Assembly (NCBI RefSeq): GCF_003332275.1
Contig: NZ_QOVA01000009.1
Coordinates: 145,593-209,592, forward strand
DNA length: 64,000 bases
Source: Edaphovirga cremea
Lineage (GTDB): Bacteria > Pseudomonadota > Gammaproteobacteria > Enterobacterales > Enterobacteriaceae
Direction: 5' to 3'
Part shown: one piece after another, positions 16,296 through 27,233 of the stretch
Layout: every line of letters begins with the position of its first letter
Numbering within the stretch: position 1 is the first letter of the stretch
Position numbers and translations under genes: made by a program
Notes under the pieces: model-generated
What the model saw: only the letters and a program-made list of their open reading frames with translations
Told to the model about the DNA's origin: nothing
Database searches by the model: none

Positions 16296-19175
16296 TTACT
16301 CGTAATCACTCACCGGAACACAAGAACAGAACAGATTGCGATCGCCGTAGACATCGTCCAGACGTTTCACGCTCGGCCAGTACTTGTTGTCGCGCAGTGA
16401 TTCAACCGGGAATACCGCCAATTCGCGGCTGTACGCGTGCTGCCAGTCATTGACCAGTTCAGCCTGAGTATGCGGCGCATTCACCAGTGGGTTATCTTCC
16501 AGCGGCCACTCGCCTTTTGCCACCCGATCAATCTCAGCGCGGATGGCCAACAGTGCATCGATAAAGCGATCCAGCTCGGCCTTGCCCTCCGATTCGGTCG
16601 GTTCCACCATCAACGTCCCGGCGACGGGGAATGACATGGTCGGAGCATGAAAACCGTAATCAATCAAGCGCTTGGCGATGTCCATCTCGCTAATGCCGGT
16701 CTGCTCTTTCAACGGGCGGATATCGAGAATACATTCATGCGCCACCCGGCCATCACGCCCCGTATACAGCACAGGATAAGCCGCTTTCAGCCGAGTAGCG
16801 ATATAGTTGGCATTCAGGATCGCCATCTGACTGGCCTGTTTCAGACCTTCAGCACCCATCATACGGATATACATCCAACTGATTGGCAGAATTGAGGCGC
16901 TGCCGAAAGGCGCTGCCGATACCGCACCGTTGGTAGTCAATACACCATCAATTGCGACCACGCTATGCCCGGGAACAAACGGGGCCAGATGGGCTTTCAC
17001 GCCAATCGGTCCCATGCCTGGGCCACCACCGCCGTGCGGAATACAGAACGTCTTGTGCAAATTAAGGTGCGACACATCAGCGCCGATATAACCCGGGGTC
17101 GTAATTCCGACCTGCGCATTCATATTGGCGCCATCCAGATAGACCTGACCGCCGTACTGATGAACGATCTGGCAGACTTCGCGGATGGTTTCTTCGTATA
17201 CGCCATGGGTCGATGGATAGGTCACCATGATGCAAGAGAGTTGATCGCCCGCTTGCGCCGCTTTCTCGCGCAAATCGCTCAAATCGATGTTGCCTTGTTT
17301 ATCACAAGCGACCACCACCACTTCCATTCCGGCCATCTGGGCAGAGGCCGGGTTGGTGCCGTGGGCAGAACTTGGGATCAGACACAGGTTGCGGCTGCCT
17401 TCGTTGCGGCTTTCATGATAGTGGCGAATCGCCAACAGTCCGGCATATTCGCCCTGCGCACCGGAGTTCGGCTGCATGCATATCGCGTCGTATCCCGTCA
17501 GTTGTGCCAGCCACTGGGAAAGCTGGCCGATCATCTGCTGATAACCACTGGCTTGCTCAGTCGGGCAGAACGGATGCAGTTCTGCAAACTCAGGCCAGGT
17601 GATCGGGATCATCTCGGCAGCGGCGTTAAGTTTCATGGTGCAAGAGCCAAGGGGGATCATGGCCTGATTCAGTGCCAAATCTTTACGCTCGAGACGGTGC
17701 ATATAACGCATCATCTCGGTTTCACTGTGATAACGGTTGAAAACCGGATGGGTCAGGATCGGATCCTGGCGCAGCATGGCAATCGGAATCGAATCGCTGT
17801 CGGTGCTGACGGCACGATCCAATTGATCGATATCCAGCCCATGATCGTCACCCAGCAATACAGCGAGCAATGCCTGCACGTCTTCACGCGACGTCGCTTC
17901 ATCCAACGTGATCCCGACAGCGCCGTGGATATCATTGCGCAGGTTGATACCAAAACTCAGGGCCCGATCGAGCACGGCGGCTTTGTCTTTAACCTCAACG
18001 GTCAGCGTATCGAACCAGGTATGATGACGCAGTTTCAGACCGCCTTTGCGCAGTCCGCAGGCCAGAATATCAGTCAGGCGATGGATGCGTTGGGCAATGC
18101 GCTGCAAGCCTTGTGGGCCATGGTAAACCGCATACAGGCTGGCAATATTGGCCAGCAATACTTGCGAAGTACAGATGTTCGAGTTGGCCTTTTCGCGACG
18201 GATATGCTGCTCGCGGGTCTGCATCGCCATACGCAGCGCTGTGTTACCGGCGGCATCACGCGAAACACCAATAATGCGGCCTGGCATAGAGCGCTTGAAT
18301 TCGTCCCGACAGGCAAAGAAAGCCGCATGCGGACCACCGTAACCCATAGGCACACCAAAGCGTTGCGCAGAACCAAAAACGACGTCGGCACCCTGTTTGC
18401 CCGGTGCAGTCAGCAGCACCAAAGCCATAATATCTGCCGCAACGCTGGTAATAATCTTGCGGCTCTTCAGTTCGGCCAACAGCACCGTGTAGTCGTGAAC
18501 TTCGCCAGTGGTTCCCACCTGTTGCAGCAGCACACCAAATACACCTTCCAGCTCAAGCACTTTTTCTGCTTTGTCGACGATCACATCGAAGCCAAAGGTT
18601 TCTGCACGGGTGCGCACGACATCCAGCGTTTGCGGATGTACATCATCGGCCACAAAGAAGCGATTGGCGTTTTTCAGCTTGCTGGCGCGTTTTGCCAGCG
18701 CCATCGACTCAGCGGCAGCGGTGGCTTCATCAAGCAAAGATGCCGAAGCCAGGTCCAGCCCAGTCAAATCGAGGGTAAGCTGTTGGAAATTAAGTAATGA
18801 CTCCAGACGCCCCTGGGAAACTTCAGGTTGATAAGGTGTGTAAGCCGTGTACCAACCCGGATTCTCCAGCATGTTGCGCAGAATAACCGGCGGAGTCAGC
18901 ACCGCGCTGTAACCCATACCGATATAGGTTTTATAGCGCTGGTTCTGGCTGGCGATGGCCTTCAATTCAGTCAGGGCCTGATGTTCGGTGACGGCGTCGC
19001 CCACGGCGGGTGGCCCTGGCAACTGGATATCGGCCGGGACTATCTGCTGGATAAGCGCGTTTAACGAGCTCGCGCCCACGGTGTCCAGCATCTGCTGCTG
19101 TTGTTCAGCCGAAGGGCCAATATGACGTCCGATAAACGCTTCGCTGTGTTCAAGTTGGCTGAGAGTCTGGGTCAT
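16296..19175 (-). CDS. gcvP: glycine dehydrogenase (decarboxylating), P protein
   Basis: 959 aa from ATG at 19175 ([14 protein letters not shown]). The PLP enzyme decarboxylates glycine and passes the aminomethyl group to the lipoyl arm of GcvH. It has the usual two fused aminotransferase-like halves; the PLP lysine is in [20 protein letters not shown] in the second half. It is the third gene of gcvT-gcvH-gcvP. The length is that of E. coli (957). In enterobacteria the operon is controlled by GcvA/GcvR, Lrp and PurR, which are not encoded here. Confidence 0.97.
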   Translation of the reverse strand: MTQTLSQLEHSEAFIGRHIGPSAEQQQQMLDTVGASSLNALIQQIVPADIQLPGPPAVGDAVTEHQALTELKAIASQNQRYKTYIGMGYSAVLTPPVILRNMLENPGWYTAYTPYQPEVSQGRLESLLNFQQLTLDLTGLDLASASLLDEATAAAESMALAKRASKLKNANRFFVADDVHPQTLDVVRTRAETFGFDVIVDKAEKVLELEGVFGVLLQQVGTTGEVHDYTVLLAELKSRKIITSVAADIMALVLLTAPGKQGADVVFGSAQRFGVPMGYGGPHAAFFACRDEFKRSMPGRIIGVSRDAAGNTALRMAMQTREQHIRREKANSNICTSQVLLANIASLYAVYHGPQGLQRIAQRIHRLTDILACGLRKGGLKLRHHTWFDTLTVEVKDKAAVLDRALSFGINLRNDIHGAVGITLDEATSREDVQALLAVLLGDDHGLDIDQLDRAVSTDSDSIPIAMLRQDPILTHPVFNRYHSETEMMRYMHRLERKDLALNQAMIPLGSCTMKLNAAAEMIPITWPEFAELHPFCPTEQASGYQQMIGQLSQWLAQLTGYDAICMQPNSGAQGEYAGLLAIRHYHESRNEGSRNLCLIPSSAHGTNPASAQMAGMEVVVVACDKQGNIDLSDLREKAAQAGDQLSCIMVTYPSTHGVYEETIREVCQIVHQYGGQVYLDGANMNAQVGITTPGYIGADVSHLNLHKTFCIPHGGGGPGMGPIGVKAHLAPFVPGHSVVAIDGVLTTNGAVSAAPFGSASILPISWMYIRMMGAEGLKQASQMAILNANYIATRLKAAYPVLYTGRDGRVAHECILDIRPLKEQTGISEMDIAKRLIDYGFHAPTMSFPVAGTLMVEPTESEGKAELDRFIDALLAIRAEIDRVAKGEWPLEDNPLVNAPHTQAELVNDWQHAYSRELAVFPVESLRDNKYWPSVKRLDDVYGDRNLFCSCVPVSDYE

Positions 19176-19267
19176 TGCTACACATTCCTGAATCAAACAA
19201 GGGGGTCGGGACTGATTACTGGCAAGGAGATAATGCGCCCCGCGACACGCGGTCGGGGGCGTAAATA

Positions 19268-19654
19268 TTAGTCTTCCAGCGTGGCCTGATAGCCGTCTGC
19301 ATCCAGCAGGCTGTCCAGATCCGCCTCGTCAGAGGCTTTAATCTGGAATAACCAGCCCGCAGCGTAAGGTTCGCTGTTGACCAGTTCAGGTGAGCTCTCC
19401 AGCTCAGCGTTTACCGCAACAATTTCGCCGCTGATAGGTGCATAGATGTCGGAGGCCGCTTTTACCGACTCAGCGACGGCACAATCTTCACCGGCAGACA
19501 CTTCACGACCGACTTCAGGCAAATCGACAAACACCATATCTCCCAGCAGTTCTTGCGCATGCTCGGTAATGCCGACGCTGTAAATCCCATTGCCTTCTGC
19601 GCGAACCCACTCGTGAGATGTCGCATATTTCAATTCTGTTGGTACATTGCTCAT
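19268..19654 (-). CDS. gcvH: glycine cleavage system H protein
   Basis: 128 aa from ATG at 19654; AGGAGAAGG lies upstream, and an in-frame GTG two codons earlier is less likely. It is the lipoyl carrier protein, with the lipoylated Lys65 in ESVKAASD and the C-terminal [12 protein letters not shown] segment conserved in the family. It shuttles the methylamine intermediate between GcvP, GcvT and Lpd. It lies between gcvT and gcvP in the operon. Confidence 0.96.
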   Translation of the reverse strand: MSNVPTELKYATSHEWVRAEGNGIYSVGITEHAQELLGDMVFVDLPEVGREVSAGEDCAVAESVKAASDIYAPISGEIVAVNAELESSPELVNSEPYAAGWLFQIKASDEADLDSLLDADGYQATLED

Positions 19655-19683
19655 CGCCACCTTCTCCTCAGAAGATTTTATAT

Positions 19684-19739
19684 CCGAATTCCTTCAAGCT
19701 GCTGGGATGTTGGTTACCTCCCTGCAACTTGACGTTTAT
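19684..19739. repeat. short imperfect palindrome between gcvT and gcvH
   Basis: TTCAAGCTGCTGGG and the inverted partner CCCTGCAACTTGAC, about 20 bases apart. The base composition resembles the arms of the longer palindrome at 4822, so this may be a shortened member of an intergenic repeat family or an mRNA processing hairpin inside the operon. Confidence 0.4.
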
Positions 19740-19751
19740 TGGGTAAATAAA

Positions 19752-20849
19752 TTATTGCACCACCGGTTTCCCGGCACGGACAAAACCAGGTTTGGTAACC
19801 CGAACCGGCATTTCACGGTTACGGATTTGAACGATCGCCTGCTCACCAATACCGGCAGGCACTCGGGCCAGCGCGATGCTGAAACCCAACGTTGGGGAGA
19901 ACGAACCGCTGGTGATCACCCCCTGATGGGTATTACCCGCTGCATCAGTAAAATGCACCGGCAGTTCATTACGTAATACGCCTTTTTCGGTCATGATCAA
20001 GCCGACCAACTGTTCTGTACCCTGCTCACGCTGTTTTTCCAGCGCTTCACGGCCAATGAAATTACGGTCTTGTGGTTGCCAGGCGATGGTCCAGCCCATA
20101 TTCGCTGCCAGCGGAGAGACCCCTTCATCCATTTCCTGACCATAGAGATTCATACCGGCCTCAAGGCGCAGCGTGTCGCGGGCACCCAGACCGGCAGGCT
20201 TGACGCCTGCCGCCAGCAGTTTCTTCCAGAAATCTTCCACCTGCTCTTTTGGCAACGCAATTTCGTAACCTGCCTCACCGGTATAACCCGTTGTGGCAAT
20301 GAAGAACTCCCCCGTTTGCACACCAAAAAAGGGTTTCATGCCTTCAACTGCCTGCTTCTGCTCGGCAGTGAATAGCGACCCGGCTTTCTGTTTGGCATTG
20401 GGGCCTTGCACGGCAACCAAGGCCAGATCGTCGCGCACGGTAATATCAATCAGGAAAGGTTCGGCATGTGCAGTAATCCAGGCCAGATCTTTTTCACGCG
20501 TAGAGGAATTCACCACCAAACGGAAGTAATCTTCTGTCAGGAAATAAACAATGAGATCGTCAATAACCCCACCGGATGCATTCAGCATTCCGCTGTACAG
20601 CGCTTTGCCTGGTTGGGTCAATTTGGCAACGTCGTTTGCCAGTAGGTAACGGAGGAATTCACGGGTACGCGAACCGCGCAAATCGACAATGGTCATGTGC
20701 GACACATCAAACATGCCAGCATCCTGACGCACGATATGGTGCTCATCGATCTGGGAGCCATAATGCAGCGGCATCATCCAGCCATGGAAATCTACCATGC
20801 GTGCACCACACGCCACATGTTGGTCGTACAGCGGGGTCTGCTTTGCCAT
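19752..20849 (-). CDS. gcvT: aminomethyltransferase, T protein
   Basis: 365 aa from ATG at 20849 ([11 protein letters not shown]) with GAGGGAAAAG upstream. It transfers the methylene group from aminomethyl-lipoyl GcvH to tetrahydrofolate and releases ammonia. The folate-binding features GMFDVSHM (near 50), [10 protein letters not shown] and [12 protein letters not shown] are present. It is the first gene of the glycine cleavage operon. Confidence 0.96.
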   Translation of the reverse strand: MAKQTPLYDQHVACGARMVDFHGWMMPLHYGSQIDEHHIVRQDAGMFDVSHMTIVDLRGSRTREFLRYLLANDVAKLTQPGKALYSGMLNASGGVIDDLIVYFLTEDYFRLVVNSSTREKDLAWITAHAEPFLIDITVRDDLALVAVQGPNAKQKAGSLFTAEQKQAVEGMKPFFGVQTGEFFIATTGYTGEAGYEIALPKEQVEDFWKKLLAAGVKPAGLGARDTLRLEAGMNLYGQEMDEGVSPLAANMGWTIAWQPQDRNFIGREALEKQREQGTEQLVGLIMTEKGVLRNELPVHFTDAAGNTHQGVITSGSFSPTLGFSIALARVPAGIGEQAIVQIRNREMPVRVTKPGFVRAGKPVVQ

Positions 20850-21308
20850 CTTTTCCCTCTTCATCAATTCTGAATACAGGGTGCTGTAGCGCGAGAGTGT
20901 TCAGTTTCATCGCGTGGGGCACGCTGACTTTCTCAACAGAACGTTGCATCAAAACGTTGCATCAAACCGATTGGAAACGGCAGCAAACCAGTTGGAAATA
21001 GCCGTAAATCAGGGCGACGCAAACGATAGCTTATGACTGAACGTTATCACTGAATTCCTTCGTTAACCATAAGTTAAAATATCAGGTCAATGTCGGGGAA
21101 GCAGCGAGTCAGAAAATGATTATGCAGAATTTTCCACTGACAAAACCGGGTCTGTGGCGCAAAATCAGCAAAGGCAGGGGCAATTATTTGATGTTATATA
21201 ACGGAAAGGCCGAATTTTATACCATAAGGGATTTATGGAATTCGGCCTTGGATTAGAAAATATAATGCAAAAAACAGGCTGAAATTAGATTATTTCAATC
21301 GAAGCCGA
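20850..21308. other. gcvT upstream / ubiI downstream region
   Basis: 459 bases without a convincing gene. It must hold the gcvT promoter and GcvA/Lrp control sites, which I cannot place with confidence. A direct repeat AAAACGTTGCATCA occurs twice around 20940-20963. An inverted repeat AAGGCCGAATT / AATTCGGCCTT (21206-21249) lies about 60 bases after the ubiI stop and may be its terminator, though no T tract follows. Confidence 0.5.
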
Positions 21309-22511
21309 CTAACTGAGCCATTCTGGCAAATCGTTCAAACCCATCGCCTGGCGCACCAACGTCGGTTTTACGCCGGGCAGGTTATCCGCCAGCGTTAGCC
21401 CTATATCACGCAGCAGCTTTTTCGCTGGATTGTTCCCCTCGAACAGATCGCGAAAGCCCTGCATTCCGGCCAGCATAACTGCGGCACCGTGTTTACGGCG
21501 GCGCTCATAGCGGCGCAAGTAGAGATATTGACCAATATCTTTGCCTTGCCGCTGTAACCTCTTCAATTCTGACGCCAATTCAGCAGCATCCATAAACCCA
21601 AGATTTACCCCCTGACCCGCCAGCGGATGCACGGTATGCGCGGCGTCACCTACCAACACCAGGCGCTGGGCGGCAAAACTGCGCGCATAGCGACCTACCA
21701 GTGGGAAAGTCTGCCTGTGGCTCTCGACTTCGCATACGCCCAATCGCAGATCAAACGCCATCGCCAGCGCTTTATTGAAATCGTCGTTGCCCAGCCCAGC
21801 CAGACGCTGTGCCTCATCGGGCGGTAAAGACCACACTATCGAGCTGAGGTGCGGATCGCTGAACGGCAGGAAAGCGAGAATGCCATCGCCGTGAAAAACC
21901 TGACGAGCAACAGAATCATGGGGTTTTTCCGTTCGTATGGTCGCCACCAGCGCAGAGTGGCCGTAGTCCCAGAAGGTCAACGGAATATCGGCGTGCTGAC
22001 GCAGCCAAGACTGCGCGCCATCAGCACCGACCATCAGACGGGCGGTCAGCATGCGTCCATCCTCCAGCGTAACAAACGCTTCATTCTCACCCCAGGCCAC
22101 ATCTTTCAGGGTCACCGGTGCCATCAATGTGATGTCAGGAAGTTGACTGGCACGCTGCCATAGCGCCTGCTGAATAACTTTGTTTTCAATGATGTGGCCG
22201 AGATGACTGAACCCGTACTCATCGGCGCGAAAGGCGATTTTACCGAAGCTGTCGCGATCCCACACTTCCATTCCCTGATACGCACTCGCGCGGCGGGCGA
22301 GAATATCGTCCCACACGCCGATGTGCTGCAGCAGTCGCTCACTCGCTGCATTAATCGCGGAAACGCGTAATTCAGGGCATTCACCCAGCGCAGAGGCATC
22401 GGGCTCCTGGTGTTCAAGCACGGCAATGCGCAAGCCCATCCCCTGTAAACTACAGGCCAGCGCAAGACCGACCATACCACCACCGGCAATAACCACATCA
22501 AATGATTGCAT
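21309..22511 (-). CDS. ubiI: 2-octaprenylphenol hydroxylase UbiI (VisC)
   Basis: 400 aa flavoprotein monooxygenase of the UbiH/COQ6 family: N-terminal GxGxxG as VIAGGGMVGLALAC, the middle motif and the C-terminal LVGDAAHTVHPLAGQGVNLG. In E. coli it adds the C5 hydroxyl in ubiquinone synthesis. It lies 44 bases downstream of ubiH in a ygfB-pepP-ubiH-ubiI operon. Confidence 0.95.
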   Translation of the reverse strand: MQSFDVVIAGGGMVGLALACSLQGMGLRIAVLEHQEPDASALGECPELRVSAINAASERLLQHIGVWDDILARRASAYQGMEVWDRDSFGKIAFRADEYGFSHLGHIIENKVIQQALWQRASQLPDITLMAPVTLKDVAWGENEAFVTLEDGRMLTARLMVGADGAQSWLRQHADIPLTFWDYGHSALVATIRTEKPHDSVARQVFHGDGILAFLPFSDPHLSSIVWSLPPDEAQRLAGLGNDDFNKALAMAFDLRLGVCEVESHRQTFPLVGRYARSFAAQRLVLVGDAAHTVHPLAGQGVNLGFMDAAELASELKRLQRQGKDIGQYLYLRRYERRRKHGAAVMLAGMQGFRDLFEGNNPAKKLLRDIGLTLADNLPGVKPTLVRQAMGLNDLPEWLS

Positions 22512-22555
22512 ATTCTGCTCTGTTTCCTGTCAGTTGAGGAGGATGATAGCAACGA

Positions 22556-23734
22556 TTAACGTTCTACCCACCCCAAGGTGCGGCGCGCAAAGGCATCGCG
22601 CAGCGCCGGGTTCATTTCCATCGCCATCAGACCCAGGTTACGCCCCACCATCAACGGGCCGTAACGGTTGGCAAACAGATGAATCAGACCATCCGTAACG
22701 CCCACGGTTGCCTTTTGATCCGGCAGGCGACGGCGCTGATAGTCGCTTAGCACGCGGTATGAGCCAGGATCCTGATGATTTTTCACTGCCTCGGCCAGCG
22801 TTTCAGCCAGCGTCATGACATCTCTCAATCCCAGATTGAATCCTTGCCCGGCGATTGGATGCAGCGTCTGCGCCGCATTGCCAACCAGTGCCAGGCGATG
22901 GCTGATATGGCTGTTTGCCGTACGCAATTGTAACGGATAACTGATGCGACGACCGGTTTTCAGGAGCCGCCCAAGTCGCCAGCCGAATGCCAGCTGCAAT
23001 GCCCGCAGGAATTCTTCTTCGCTCCAGCCATCGACTTTCTGCTGATCCTCGCGCGCATGACACCACACCAGAGAACTGCGCCCCCCAGACATTGGCAGCA
23101 AGGCCAAAGGACCATGGCGGGTGAAACGTTCGAAAGCACGACCATTGGGGAGTTCTGACGTGGTGATGTTGGCGATGACCGCGATTTGCGCGTAATCCTG
23201 TTGCTGCGACTGGATATTGCAGGCCTGAGCCAAGGCAGATTGCGAGCCATCGGCAGCCACCAGCAACTGCGCCGTCAGGGTCTGCCCATTATCCAGAACC
23301 ACGCTGGCGCTGTCTTTTTGCCGGATAACATCCGTTACCTTGGCCGGACAATGCAACCTCACGCCCGGCGCTTTTTTCAACAGGGCAAACAGTCGCTTTC
23401 CGGTTTCATGCAGCTCCACTACGTTGCCCAAGGCATCGACGTGATAATCCTGCGCATCCAGATTGACGAATCCGGCATGGCCGGAGTCGCTGACGTGTAC
23501 GTGGGTGATCGGCGTCGCACAGCTTTGTAACGCCTTCCAGATACCGATGCGCGCCAGTTGCTGGCAGGTGCCCTGCGCCAGCGCGATCGCCCGGGCGTCA
23601 AACCCCGGATGCTGCTGGTTGTCCGGCAATGACGCTTCGATCAGGTCAACCCCAATCCGCCCGGCCGTTAACGTGGAAATCGCCAGCGCCAACGTCGCAC
23701 CGGCCATGCCGCCACCAACAATAATTACATTCAT
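22556..23734 (-). CDS. ubiH: 2-octaprenyl-6-methoxyphenol hydroxylase UbiH
   Basis: 392 aa, paralogue of the downstream ubiI. It has the FAD loop IIVGGGMAGATLAL and LVGNAAQTLHPIAGQGFNLGLRD. It hydroxylates the C1 position in ubiquinone biosynthesis. The start is 4 bases after the pepP stop, so translational coupling is likely. Confidence 0.95.
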   Translation of the reverse strand: MNVIIVGGGMAGATLALAISTLTAGRIGVDLIEASLPDNQQHPGFDARAIALAQGTCQQLARIGIWKALQSCATPITHVHVSDSGHAGFVNLDAQDYHVDALGNVVELHETGKRLFALLKKAPGVRLHCPAKVTDVIRQKDSASVVLDNGQTLTAQLLVAADGSQSALAQACNIQSQQQDYAQIAVIANITTSELPNGRAFERFTRHGPLALLPMSGGRSSLVWCHAREDQQKVDGWSEEEFLRALQLAFGWRLGRLLKTGRRISYPLQLRTANSHISHRLALVGNAAQTLHPIAGQGFNLGLRDVMTLAETLAEAVKNHQDPGSYRVLSDYQRRRLPDQKATVGVTDGLIHLFANRYGPLMVGRNLGLMAMEMNPALRDAFARRTLGWVER

Positions 23735-23738
23735 AGGA

Positions 23739-25052
23739 TTACCGTGCCGCCGCCATCAGGGCTTCAATTTCATCCGCCTCTTTGACCACGCCAGAAGTGA
23801 GGATCTCTATTCCATCTTCGGTGATCAAAATATCGTCTTCAATGCGGATACCAATCCCGCGGTATTCTTCAGGTACATCCGCGTCCGGCGCAATATACAG
23901 GCCCGGCTCAACGGTCAATACCATGCCAGGCTCCAGCGTGCGGCCACGATCTGGCGAACCATAATCGCCTACGTCATGGACATCCAGCCCCAACCAATGT
24001 GAGAGACTGTGCATAAAGAACTGACGATGCTTTTGTCCGGCATACAACTCATCGACATCACCTTGCATTACACCCAGTTCCACCAGCCCGGTAATCATCA
24101 CCCGTACAGCGGCTTCGGTCGCGTCACGGATACTGCGACCCGGTTTAAAGACTTCCAGCGCTTTGTATTCCGAGGCCAGCACAATGTCGTAAATCGCCCG
24201 CTGCGCGGGGGAAAACTTGCCGCTGACGGGGAACGTGCGGGTGATGTCGCCTGCATAGCCTTTGTATTCACAACCTGCATCGATCAACACCAGATCACCA
24301 TCACGCAACTCACACTCATTTTCGGTGTAATGCAAAATGCAGCCATTTTCACCGCTCCCTACAATGGTGTTGTAGGAGGGATAGCGCGCGCCATGTCGGG
24401 TAAACTCATGAAGAATTTCACCTTCGAGATGATATTCAAACATCCCTGGCCGGCATTTCTCCATCGCCCTGGTATGGGCCAACGCGCTGATTTCGCCTGC
24501 ACGACGCATAACGGCTATTTCTTCCGCCGACTTGAACATCCGCATATCATGCAGCCATGGACGCCAGTCGGTCAAAGTCGCGGGCGCACGAAGGCTCTGT
24601 CGTGACCCGTTGCGCAGCTTCTCCAGTGCACCGAAGACAATTTTATCGGCATACTCGTAGTTGCCCTGCGCGTGATATACCACGTCCAGTCCGTTCAACA
24701 GCAAGTGCAGTTGATCGTTGATTTCACCAAATGGCAGCGCACGATCAACATTCAATTTGGCAGGTGCTGCATCCTGACCCAGGCGGCGGCCAAACCAGAT
24801 TTCTGCCGTCAAATCCCGCACGCGGTTAAACAATACGCTGTGATTATGGGTGGCATCACTCTTAATCAGAATAAGTACAGCTTCCGGCTCATTGAAACCG
24901 GTCAGATACCAGAAATCGCTGTTCTGGCGATAAGGGTACTCGCTGTCAGCACTGCGCGTCGCCTCCGGTGCAGCAAATATAATCGCCGCACTGGCCGGAG
25001 CCATTTTCGCCAACAATGCCTGACGGCGATTCTGAAATTCTTGCTGAGTCAT
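23739..25052 (-). CDS. pepP: Xaa-Pro aminopeptidase P
   Basis: 437 aa from ATG at 25052 (AGGAGAAGG upstream); the frame extends 40 codons further into the previous gene without support. It is an M24 dinuclear metallopeptidase that removes N-terminal residues preceding proline. The metal ligands are visible in LIDAGCEYKGYAGDITRTF, HSLSHWLGLDVHD, LTVEPGLY and GIRIEDD. It is second in the ygfB-pepP-ubiH-ubiI operon. Confidence 0.95.
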   Translation of the reverse strand: MTQQEFQNRRQALLAKMAPASAAIIFAAPEATRSADSEYPYRQNSDFWYLTGFNEPEAVLILIKSDATHNHSVLFNRVRDLTAEIWFGRRLGQDAAPAKLNVDRALPFGEINDQLHLLLNGLDVVYHAQGNYEYADKIVFGALEKLRNGSRQSLRAPATLTDWRPWLHDMRMFKSAEEIAVMRRAGEISALAHTRAMEKCRPGMFEYHLEGEILHEFTRHGARYPSYNTIVGSGENGCILHYTENECELRDGDLVLIDAGCEYKGYAGDITRTFPVSGKFSPAQRAIYDIVLASEYKALEVFKPGRSIRDATEAAVRVMITGLVELGVMQGDVDELYAGQKHRQFFMHSLSHWLGLDVHDVGDYGSPDRGRTLEPGMVLTVEPGLYIAPDADVPEEYRGIGIRIEDDILITEDGIEILTSGVVKEADEIEALMAAAR

Positions 25053-25077
25053 CACCTTCTCCTGGATCCTGATTGCA

Positions 25078-25653
25078 TCAATGCAGCGTCGGCTTGCGCA
25101 CTTCCGGGGCCGTTGGTTTTTGCCGGGTAAATTCGGTATGGCACAGAATAGCCGCGACGCGAACGTATTCAATGACTTCTTCCAAAGATTGTGCGAGCTC
25201 TTCCTGATCTTCTTCTTCGTCGTAACCTAATTGTGCGATGTTACGCAAATCATCGATCGCTTCCCCGGCTTCATCTTTCACCTTCGACAAATTGGGTTGC
25301 ATCATTCCCAGCCCCAACAGGAAGTGATTGACCCAGCCTGAAAGTGCATCGGCACGTTCAAATACGCTGGTATCATCGTCCGGCAGCAGCAAGCGGAATT
25401 CAAAATCCTCGTCTTCCAGCGATCCAAACGTAACTTCATGTAACTGACCCAAAGGCTGGCTAAGGGTTTGCGAAAAGGCCAGCCCCTCATTTGTCAGGTC
25501 GTGCACCAGCGTCAGCCAACTGCCGTCTTTATTGCCGCCACAGAGCAGACCGCTGATTAATCCATGCATCTCCGCAGCCGTTAAGGCGACAGACTGCTGC
25601 TTGAGAACTTGATTCACTGAATCATAGGTAGGAAAGGTATTCTGTATAGACAT
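25078..25653 (-). CDS. ygfB: UPF0149 family protein YgfB
   Basis: 191 aa from ATG at 25653 ([13 protein letters not shown]). It is an acidic, all-helical protein with the family segment [11 protein letters not shown] and a [22 protein letters not shown] tail. In Pseudomonas the homologue modulates gene expression (AlpA antagonism); in enterobacteria its role is unclear. It is first in the operon with pepP and divergent from zapA. Confidence 0.92.
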   Translation of the reverse strand: MSIQNTFPTYDSVNQVLKQQSVALTAAEMHGLISGLLCGGNKDGSWLTLVHDLTNEGLAFSQTLSQPLGQLHEVTFGSLEDEDFEFRLLLPDDDTSVFERADALSGWVNHFLLGLGMMQPNLSKVKDEAGEAIDDLRNIAQLGYDEEEDQEELAQSLEEVIEYVRVAAILCHTEFTRQKPTAPEVRKPTLH

Positions 25654-25914
25654 GCGCATTCGTCATCGTTGGCAGGATAAGTTCGTGTTATGCTACCACC
25701 AAGGTCAGTCGCTATACCAGATAAGCGAACACCCCGTTAACGGTTGATATCGATCGCTGGCGCAGTAGATTACAGACTGTACTGTCGAGCATCATCCTGA
25801 TTTAAAGGGGTTGTATCTTGGTATTGAGGTATATATAGTGGCGCCCGTTTCCGGAACCCAGAGCCTCAGGCCAGGGTTCGCAGAACTGGCGCGAAAATTA
25901 GGCAGGAAGGTGGC

Positions 25915-26244
25915 ATGTCTGCACAACCGGTAGATATTCAAATTTTTGGCCGCTCGTTAAGAGTCAATTGCCCGCCAGAGCAACAAGATGCGTTGAACAT
26001 GGCAGCAGAGGATCTTAATCAGCGGTTGCAAGATCTTAAAGTTCGCACTAGAGTCACAAATACAGAACAACTCGTTTTCATCGCTGCTTTAAATGTTTGT
26101 CACGAACTGGCACAAGAACGCTTGAAAACTCGTGATTATGCAGCCAATATGGAACAACGCATACGGATGTTGCAACAGACCATAGAACAAGCGTTGCTTG
26201 AACAAGGTCGCATTTCTGAACGTCAGGATGCACAATTCGAATAA
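25915..26244 (+). CDS. zapA: cell division protein ZapA
   Basis: 109 aa with CAGGAAGG upstream of ATG. It has the N-terminal ZapA fold ([19 protein letters not shown]) and a C-terminal coiled coil (about 55-100). It crosslinks FtsZ protofilaments at the Z ring. It is followed by 6S RNA and ygfA, the order of E. coli. Confidence 0.95.
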   Translation: MSAQPVDIQIFGRSLRVNCPPEQQDALNMAAEDLNQRLQDLKVRTRVTNTEQLVFIAALNVCHELAQERLKTRDYAANMEQRIRMLQQTIEQALLEQGRISERQDAQFE

Positions 26245-26284
26245 CTTAAGTTGTTGGTAGTGTAGTATCGACAATGAGTAAAAA

Positions 26285-26468
26285 ATTTCTCTGAGGTGTT
26301 CGTCAGCGGGCCAGTCCCCTGAGCCGATATTTCATACCACAAGAATGTGGTGATCCGTAACCGGTGAGCATGCTCGGTCCGTCCGAGAAGCCTTAAAGTT
26401 GCGACACTACGTTCACCTTGAACCAAGGGTTCAAGGGTTACAGCCTGCGGCGGCATCTCGGAGATTCC
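26285..26468 (+). ncRNA. ssrS: 6S RNA
   Basis: 184 nt nearly identical to E. coli 6S RNA over its length. The conserved 5' ATTTCTCTGAG pairs with the 3' CTCGGAGATTCC, and the central-bubble sequences GAGCATGCTCGGTCCGTCCG and CCTTGAACCAAGGGTTCAAG are present. It binds sigma-70 holoenzyme as a promoter mimic in stationary phase. It is co-transcribed with the downstream ygfA. Confidence 0.97.
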
Positions 26469-26532
26469 CTACTTTTTCTGATACCCTTCTTTAATCAAGG
26501 AGTCAGGTATCAGCCCGGTACTCCCGTATCGT

Positions 26533-27138
26533 ATGTCAAAAAATAGTTCCTTCCCTGAAATCGCGCTGTTAAGACAGCATCTCCGCACTGAAGTCCGTTC
26601 ATTGCGTCGCGCACTCACGCCCGATCAACAATTGTTTGCCGCACATCAGGTTGCACGGCGTGTCGCTAAGCATCCCCGCATCCAGAGCGCCCATTCCGTG
26701 GCGGCTTTTCTCTCCTTTGATGGCGAGTTACCCACGCGTCCGGTGATTGAACAGCTCTGGCGCGACGGTAAACGGGTTGTTTTGCCGATATTGCATCCCT
26801 TTTCAGCGGGTCATTTACTGTTTCTCGATTATCAGCCCAGCACGACACTGAAAACCAATCGCCTGAAGATTCTTGAACCGACTCTCGATGTAAGACACAT
26901 TCTGCCCATCAATCAGTTGGATATCATTCTGACGCCCCTGGTCGCCTTCGACAGCACAGGGCAACGTTTGGGTATGGGCGGTGGTTTTTATGACCGCACG
27001 TTGCAGCATTGGCAGGAGCGCGGCCCCTATCCGATTGGATTGGCGCATGACGTTCAGCAAGTGGAGTGTATTCCGGCGCAGGAGTGGGATGTGTCGTTAC
27101 CGGAGATCATTACACCGGAACGAACGTGGGTGTGGTGA
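26533..27138 (+). CDS. ygfA: 5-formyltetrahydrofolate cyclo-ligase
   Basis: 201 aa. It converts 5-formyl-THF to 5,10-methenyl-THF with ATP. The substrate loop GQRLGMGGGFYDRTL (near 145-159) and the basic N-terminal RxxLRRAL are present. It sits 64 bases after 6S RNA, from whose transcript it is expressed in E. coli. It is convergent with serA across a shared terminator. Confidence 0.95.
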   Translation: MSKNSSFPEIALLRQHLRTEVRSLRRALTPDQQLFAAHQVARRVAKHPRIQSAHSVAAFLSFDGELPTRPVIEQLWRDGKRVVLPILHPFSAGHLLFLDYQPSTTLKTNRLKILEPTLDVRHILPINQLDIILTPLVAFDSTGQRLGMGGGFYDRTLQHWQERGPYPIGLAHDVQQVECIPAQEWDVSLPEIITPERTWVW

Positions 27139-27183
27139 TCATCCGAACGCAGACGAGATATTTTTATTAACGGCTGGCACAAG

Positions 27184-27210
27184 AAAAACGGGCACCGAAA
27201 TGCCCGTTTT
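27184..27210. terminator. bidirectional terminator between ygfA and serA
   Basis: AAAAACGGGCA-CCGAAA-TGCCCGTTTT: stem of about 10 bp with A/T tracts on both sides, serving convergent ygfA and serA. Confidence 0.88.
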
Positions 27211-27233
27211 CATTTGGGATAGTCAACGCACAC

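Noticed and set aside
20850..21308. Glycine riboswitch upstream of gcvT
   Set aside because: The conserved tandem-aptamer cores are not visible, and enterobacterial gcv operons use GcvA/GcvR control.
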